Assembly: GCA_022432975.1 (NCBI GenBank)
Contig: CM039512.1
Coordinates: forward strand, 37,139,936 to 37,203,935
Length of the DNA stretch: 64,000 nucleotides
Source of the DNA: Begonia masoniana
Lineage: Eukaryota > Streptophyta > Magnoliopsida > Cucurbitales > Begoniaceae
Direction: 5' to 3'
The notes beneath the pieces are model-generated. The model had not been told where the DNA came from, did no database searches, and saw only the letters and a list, made by a program, of their open reading frames with translations. The first letter of the stretch is position 1, and every line of letters starts with the position of its first letter. Positions 59,155 through 64,000 of this stretch are shown here, one piece after another. The translations under genes and the position numbers were made by a program.

Positions 59155-61906
59155 TGTTTTCTATCCTATCCATTAAGTACACGTCTTTAAAACAAAGTAG
59201 AACCTAAATAAAATGAATTACAAAAAACAATGATTTCTATTGAATGTTTGGATGAGCTACCCAAAGACTAAATGTCGAGGAGGTGCTTCATCTTTGCTAA
59301 AGCTTATGACTTAGTCGATGGTTTTGGGTAAATCAAAGTTGTTGAGCCACATATAAACTTGATGAGTGGGGAGGGCTAAGTCTATAGATAGAGCGTCTCA
59401 AGCCACCAAAAGATAAAATACATTTGTACAAACATACACACATTTGAAACTTATAAGAGGTTTGCCAGACAACTATGACGGGTTTTCTCCAAAATCGAGT
59501 TGATCATCATTAGTGTCTCTCTCATTTATGTGGAGGTGTCGATGAAAGTTTCTATAACATTCAGAATAGAACTTCAGCAATTAATTACTCACGGGTATTT
59601 TTCTAAAACTTTCTCACTCCATAGATTTTACTTTATAGCAGTTGCAATATTTAACACTAACTACTTGAATGGAAAATAAGGAAATAGGGATACCTTTCAA
59701 TTTGGCTCTCTCTTATCAAGTTGTATACCTTGCCATTGACGGAGAGTTTTATATGGGACCATTTTGTATATATCAAATGTAAAAAAAATAAAGGATAGAA
59801 ACAGCTCTAAATCTTGTATAAATAAAAATGAAAACACTGACTTAATATCTAAATTATTACTGTTTAAGAGTGTAAAATACAGTTCTGGAGTATCAAACTT
59901 CATATTCTAAAATGATTGTCGAAAATTAAGTCATTAAGTTATACTTCATGACATATTTATATACTCCTAACAATATATTTTAGACACTTTATTAGATCCC
60001 ACTTGTTTGGAGGGTTGTTCCTAGAAGTACCTAAAATTTAAAACTTTCTAGGTTCCAGCTCCAAAGAGATGAATCTTTGGCCACATAGAAGCTTTAGAAA
60101 ATCATTTATCATAGTGAAAAAAAAAACTAAGGAGTCCATATTCCATGAATAAATTGTGTCACACATTGCTGGGTCCCCTCATTCTCTATAGACTCTTATC
60201 TCCTTCACTCTCACTAACTCAAATTTGGAGTTTAAAAAGTTTTAACAGGTAAATTGGGGCTGAATAAAAAGGTAACAAATGGACAAATTTAAGCGCGATT
60301 TTAGACATGAGTTGTTTGCTACATTCTTTATGAAGAGAACATTTTGATAAGAGGTAATGAAGACTACCCAAATACGTCAAATACTTATTTGAGGCCAGAT
60401 TGTTGACAATTTCAGAATGTTTAATAAACTCCTAAACTTGTGCTCTACGTTCCACTCATGCTTCATCTAGAAGAACTTTGTAATATTTTTAGAAGCTAAA
60501 TGGGTGTATTTGGTATCGCGGATATCCTTTTTTCCATGATCATCTACAAAATAAACGCGTTTATAAGTAGAAAATTTCCATATGTAATAGTGAGTTGTAT
60601 GTTTCGATAGAACATCAACAAATACATAAAAGATAAAAAAAAAATCTTGTACTCCTATGTAATTCAAAATCTATTAACCATCTTGGATTTTCCTTCATTA
60701 CCATTGCCCATTGTAACTGTAAGATTGGATGAACGACATAACGAATTTTGATAAAATCCAACAAGAATCCTAATGCAATTATTTGACTAAACTAAATCAA
60801 TAACATATCTAGTCAAGTTCTAATCTTGTACATGATTAATCATCACAATCTTAACCTCTTTTTTAAAATTAATCATCCACTCATGTACACACACATCATG
60901 TGTTCAATGAGCAACGTAACTCTCTAACTTCTATGAATTTTTAAATATAATGTCTAATACCAATTATTTGTACAACTCTTCTCATTGTGTAAGAAGTGTG
61001 TATTGCATGTATACAAATATTTAGTTATAATATGTTAAGGATAATAGCCTAAACATCATGATCAGTAACTCATGAACATCGTATTCTAAGGTACAACTAA
61101 TTTCATGTACATCTAACCTTAAGTTCACCTAACCTCATGCACTTGATCTCTAAACTTGTAGTGTTTAATTCATCAACACTATCAACGAGACTTAAACACA
61201 ATACAATTATCTTAAACTTTAATTGCATTAATATCCTAGGTAGTAAGTAATAATTTTCTACCTATGAATATAGATATAATGATGCTTATGCATATAATAC
61301 ACACTATCAATATGTCATGTGATATTCATTTCATGTATCATTGTACAGTCTAATGTATACGATTCATTCATTTAATTATCTGATCTTCTTTTTTATATGT
61401 CAACATGAATTGTACCTAAGGTCAAAGTCATCACATGGACTGCATTCTCTGGGCTTTTACAACCTTGGCTGCAATTTTTTTTAATTGTGTTTTATCATTT
61501 TTCTGAATTTTGGAAAGCCTTGTTGTTTTTTTGGGGGTTGACTTTTGTACCATTGGTGTTTTTGCATGTTTTTATTAGCTTAAGAGTAGTTAAGCTTATT
61601 TGTTTTGATGATGAACTTGATTAAAGAGAAAGCAATTCTAAGTTGATTAGGACTTGATACTATGTTCATGCATGGATTACAATTATGATTTATGATTGAA
61701 AATGATTACTACTGTTTGGATATTTTGATGATGAACTTTATACCTTAATTTTCATTAGAAATACCCTTGAAAGTGGGTATTTGAAAGTTCCAACATGTTG
61801 CTCAAGTTCATCAGTTAAAGTTAGCATTTGATACAATTTGCATAGTTAAATAAAAGAAAAGGTGTTAGAGAGGTCGGCTTGTCTGTCAAGGGGTTGACTC
61901 CCAAAG
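59155..61906. other. Unassigned AT-rich DNA
   Basis: There are no frames above about 70 codons with domain-like content, no tandem arrays and no recognisable element ends. The frames at 59697-59903 and 60467-60667 on the minus strand are Phe/Tyr-rich and not supported. Confidence 0.5.
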
Positions 61907-64000
61907 TGTCACGACCCTAATACTGTACCCGTATTTCCCGTACTATTCTTTTTTTTTCTAATAATTACTTTAAATAAACTCTATGCGGAAACTAAGTCGG
62001 GATTGAAATCGTTAGCGTTGTTTGTAAACCATTTAAAATCAAACTTAAAACAATTAATATAAAACTATTTAAAACAATTAATACTATTAAATAAAACTTT
62101 AATTAAATTAAAACAAAAGGGAGGGCAGAATCGTCTTTCGGCCGAGGAGGGAGAACAGCGACCAGTCGCTGCATGTTGCAGCGCCTGATCGCTGCAATTG
62201 CAGCACCCGATTGCTGCAATGTGCAGTGCTCGATCGCTGCTCGCGCGGCGCCTGATCGCCCTCGGCGATTTTCACAGCCAGCGAGCGATCGCCTTCCCCA
62301 GCGATCACTCGCCCCACTCTCTGGAATTTCTTCTAAAGAGCTGGCCTTTGCAATTTTTTACAATCTGCTCTCTGGAATCCGATTCCAGAGAGCAAAACTT
62401 CACATCCCCTGCACAATTCTTTACTTAAACATGCACTCTAATTCTTCATTTCATATATCCTGAAACATACATACTTCACCAATTATCAGCTCAACTATTC
62501 GGCTTAAACGCACTTCAAAACGTCCAAGCAGTTTATAAAAAAAAACAGGTTTTCAAAACGTTTAAAACCTCAAAACGTAAACCTATCAACTACCAGAACC
62601 AAGCATCCTAAAATGTTCTATACAATTCATCATCAGCCCCAAACATCCCAAAAACCTCAAAATCTATACATACTTCCCCACGGTCGGTTGAGCATCGACT
62701 GCGCCAACACACTGCCGCGAGCATCCTTCGTCAACTGGACTCATGTCTCAGGAGGAGGATTCTCTTCCTCACCTGTCTCCTCGTAATCATCTACACCATA
62801 CGAATACACTATGAGATAAAAATCTCAGTAAGACTCGTAAATGCAAATGCTATGTTATGCTATGCCATGCTATGTTATGCATTGTGGGTATGCTATGCAC
62901 TGTAGGTGTCACCGAGATCCTATCCCCCTAACCGGAGAGAGCTCATCCAGCGGGCGGACTACTCTTTCCAGCTAGAGGAGGGGGGTGCACGCTTATAACA
63001 CGTACAGCCGTGCCTGAGCCCCACCTCGCGTGACCTGTAAACTGTATGCCTTTCGGCCTGTATGCCTTTCGGCCTGTAAACTATATGCCTTACGACCCAA
63101 TTTTATTTTTTGCATTATCTTTAAACATCATGCAGAAATTCAGTTTCATGCTTTTCTTTAAAACATGTGATGCGTGAACAATTCTATATCATAAAGTAAA
63201 CAAGCAATAACGTGTACCATCAAGACTGTAAAGCGTAACCTATAAACCACTAAACCTAGCTACCCAAACCAAGCAAAATTAAACAAACGCATCTCCAAAA
63301 CTCCTCGAGACGACATTCGACGTACGGTGTAGGCCAATCGGCCAGAGAAGATCACGAGAACTTACCTCGTGTCCAAAGCAGCTCAAGCTCTGTCCACGAG
63401 CGTTGTTTGTCTGAAGCAAAACATAATATCGACGTTAAAACAGGTTTAAGCTATCGATCGTTCAAATTTACAAAACCTTAACTAAGGAACTTCCTAAAGT
63501 TCTAATCCAATTTATTGAGCTATTTATTCGAGCAATTTACGCTCGTCACCTCAATTCCCAATTTACAAGTTTTCCCTAAAATCTCGAAATTTCACAAATT
63601 CTAACATTTTTTCCTAAATTAATTGGATTAGTCCAATAACGTCCAATACGTTCAATATATACTTAATTATAGCAAATCTATAAATTTCGAATCCTAAATC
63701 TCGTTTTTAATCGAAACCCTAAACGAACCTTAATTGGTTTAACTCTACGAAACTCGGAATTTAACGCTCTAAAACTTTATAATCATACCCAGAGCGTCGT
63801 TTGGAGGAGAAAACACGAAGAACGGAAGATGAACGGAGATCGGAAGTCAACGGAATCATCGCGGGCAGAGAGGAGGCCGAGAGAAAAAGAAAAGAAAAGG
63901 GTTTCTGGCGTGAAATGGTGAAGGAGGAAGAGAGGAAGGTTTTTAATATAAAATTTGGTTTGCAAAATTACCATTTTACCCTTAGTACATATTTTATATT
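61907..64000 (-). mobile_element. Family B LTR, minus strand, runs out of the window
   Basis: Starts TGTCACGACCC like 27494. A palindrome module (62160-62320) and the CTCTGGAATTTC...CCAGAGAGC hairpin follow. Then comes the acceptor-like block (reverse of ATGGTGTAGATGATTACGAGGAG, about 62785-62810), short TATGCCTTTCGGCCTG repeats (63045-63100), and a donor-like site (reverse of CGAGGTAAGTTC, about 63358) next to TTGGCCTACACC. Its 5' end lies right of 64000. Confidence 0.75.
62160..62320 (-). repeat. GCAGCGATC/GATCGCTGC palindrome module
   Basis: Repeated short words such as GATCGCTGCA, GCAGCGCCTGATCGC and GCGAGCGATCGC lie 250-410 bp from the LTR 3' end. Confidence 0.8.

Noticed and set aside
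62173..62463. 96-codon plus-strand frame
   Set aside because: It covers the palindrome module of an LTR and has no supporting motif.

Overview
The window is plant nuclear DNA, very probably a eudicot. The evidence is one GH17 gene with GT-AG introns, Tekay-type Ty3/gypsy chromoviruses, a Ty1/copia remnant and an endogenous Caulimoviridae copy. The repeat families would suit a cucurbit, but that is only a guess. It is a gene-poor, repeat-on-repeat region. I recognise one host gene with confidence: a three-exon beta-1,3-glucanase on the minus strand (13192-14630).

Layout. 1-9593: a Ty3/gypsy chromovirus (gag-pol with two nonsense codons) and its 3' LTR, swollen to about 5 kb by a 9-bp array (5527-6873) and a 61-bp array (about 7256-9593). 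9594-12857: a decayed integrase fragment of a second chromovirus and its LTR. 13192-14630: the GH17 gene. 14700-16500: intergenic DNA. 16497-19677: a 58-bp direct repeat bracketing a 32-bp palindromic satellite, then about 961 uninterrupted GA repeats. 19678-27493: copia-derived sequence split by two solo LTRs with perfect target-site duplications (19919-22399 and 22514-27277, the latter holding a three-word array). 27494-41748: a reverse-oriented LTR that appears to have received, inside a TA-microsatellite, a rearranged pararetrovirus (27736-38269). That provirus was itself hit by a solo LTR (29463-32157). 41755-42027: a fold-back MITE. 42028-45422: a copia remnant split by a solo LTR (42287-44494). 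45423-46787: chimeric LTR/gag debris, a 100-N gap and a poly-T tract. 46788-53653: a second chromovirus with nearly intact pol and a complete 3' LTR. 53654-59092: nested LTRs, including a 211-bp miniature LTR and a 2.6-kb solo LTR. 59093-61906: a primer-binding-site remnant, then unassigned DNA. 61907-64000: the 3' end of another reverse LTR, which runs out of the window.

What ties the region together is the structure of the LTRs. Two related families start with TGTAACACCC and end with GTTACA, and solo copies carry 5-bp duplications. In most copies a splice-donor-like AGGTAAGT followed by GGCCTACA lies upstream, and GCATTAGGCTTA followed by GTGTAG/GTGA lies downstream, of a variable segment. 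The 9-bp, 23-bp, 129-bp and three-word arrays all lie in that segment. A second variable module of short GC-rich palindromes lies about 230-500 bp from the LTR 3' end, and its word differs in each copy. The pararetrovirus keeps an intact movement-protein frame and an intact downstream frame of unknown function. Its polyprotein is broken by one stop, one frameshift and one LTR insertion. All assignments come from reading the sequence; no searches were run.
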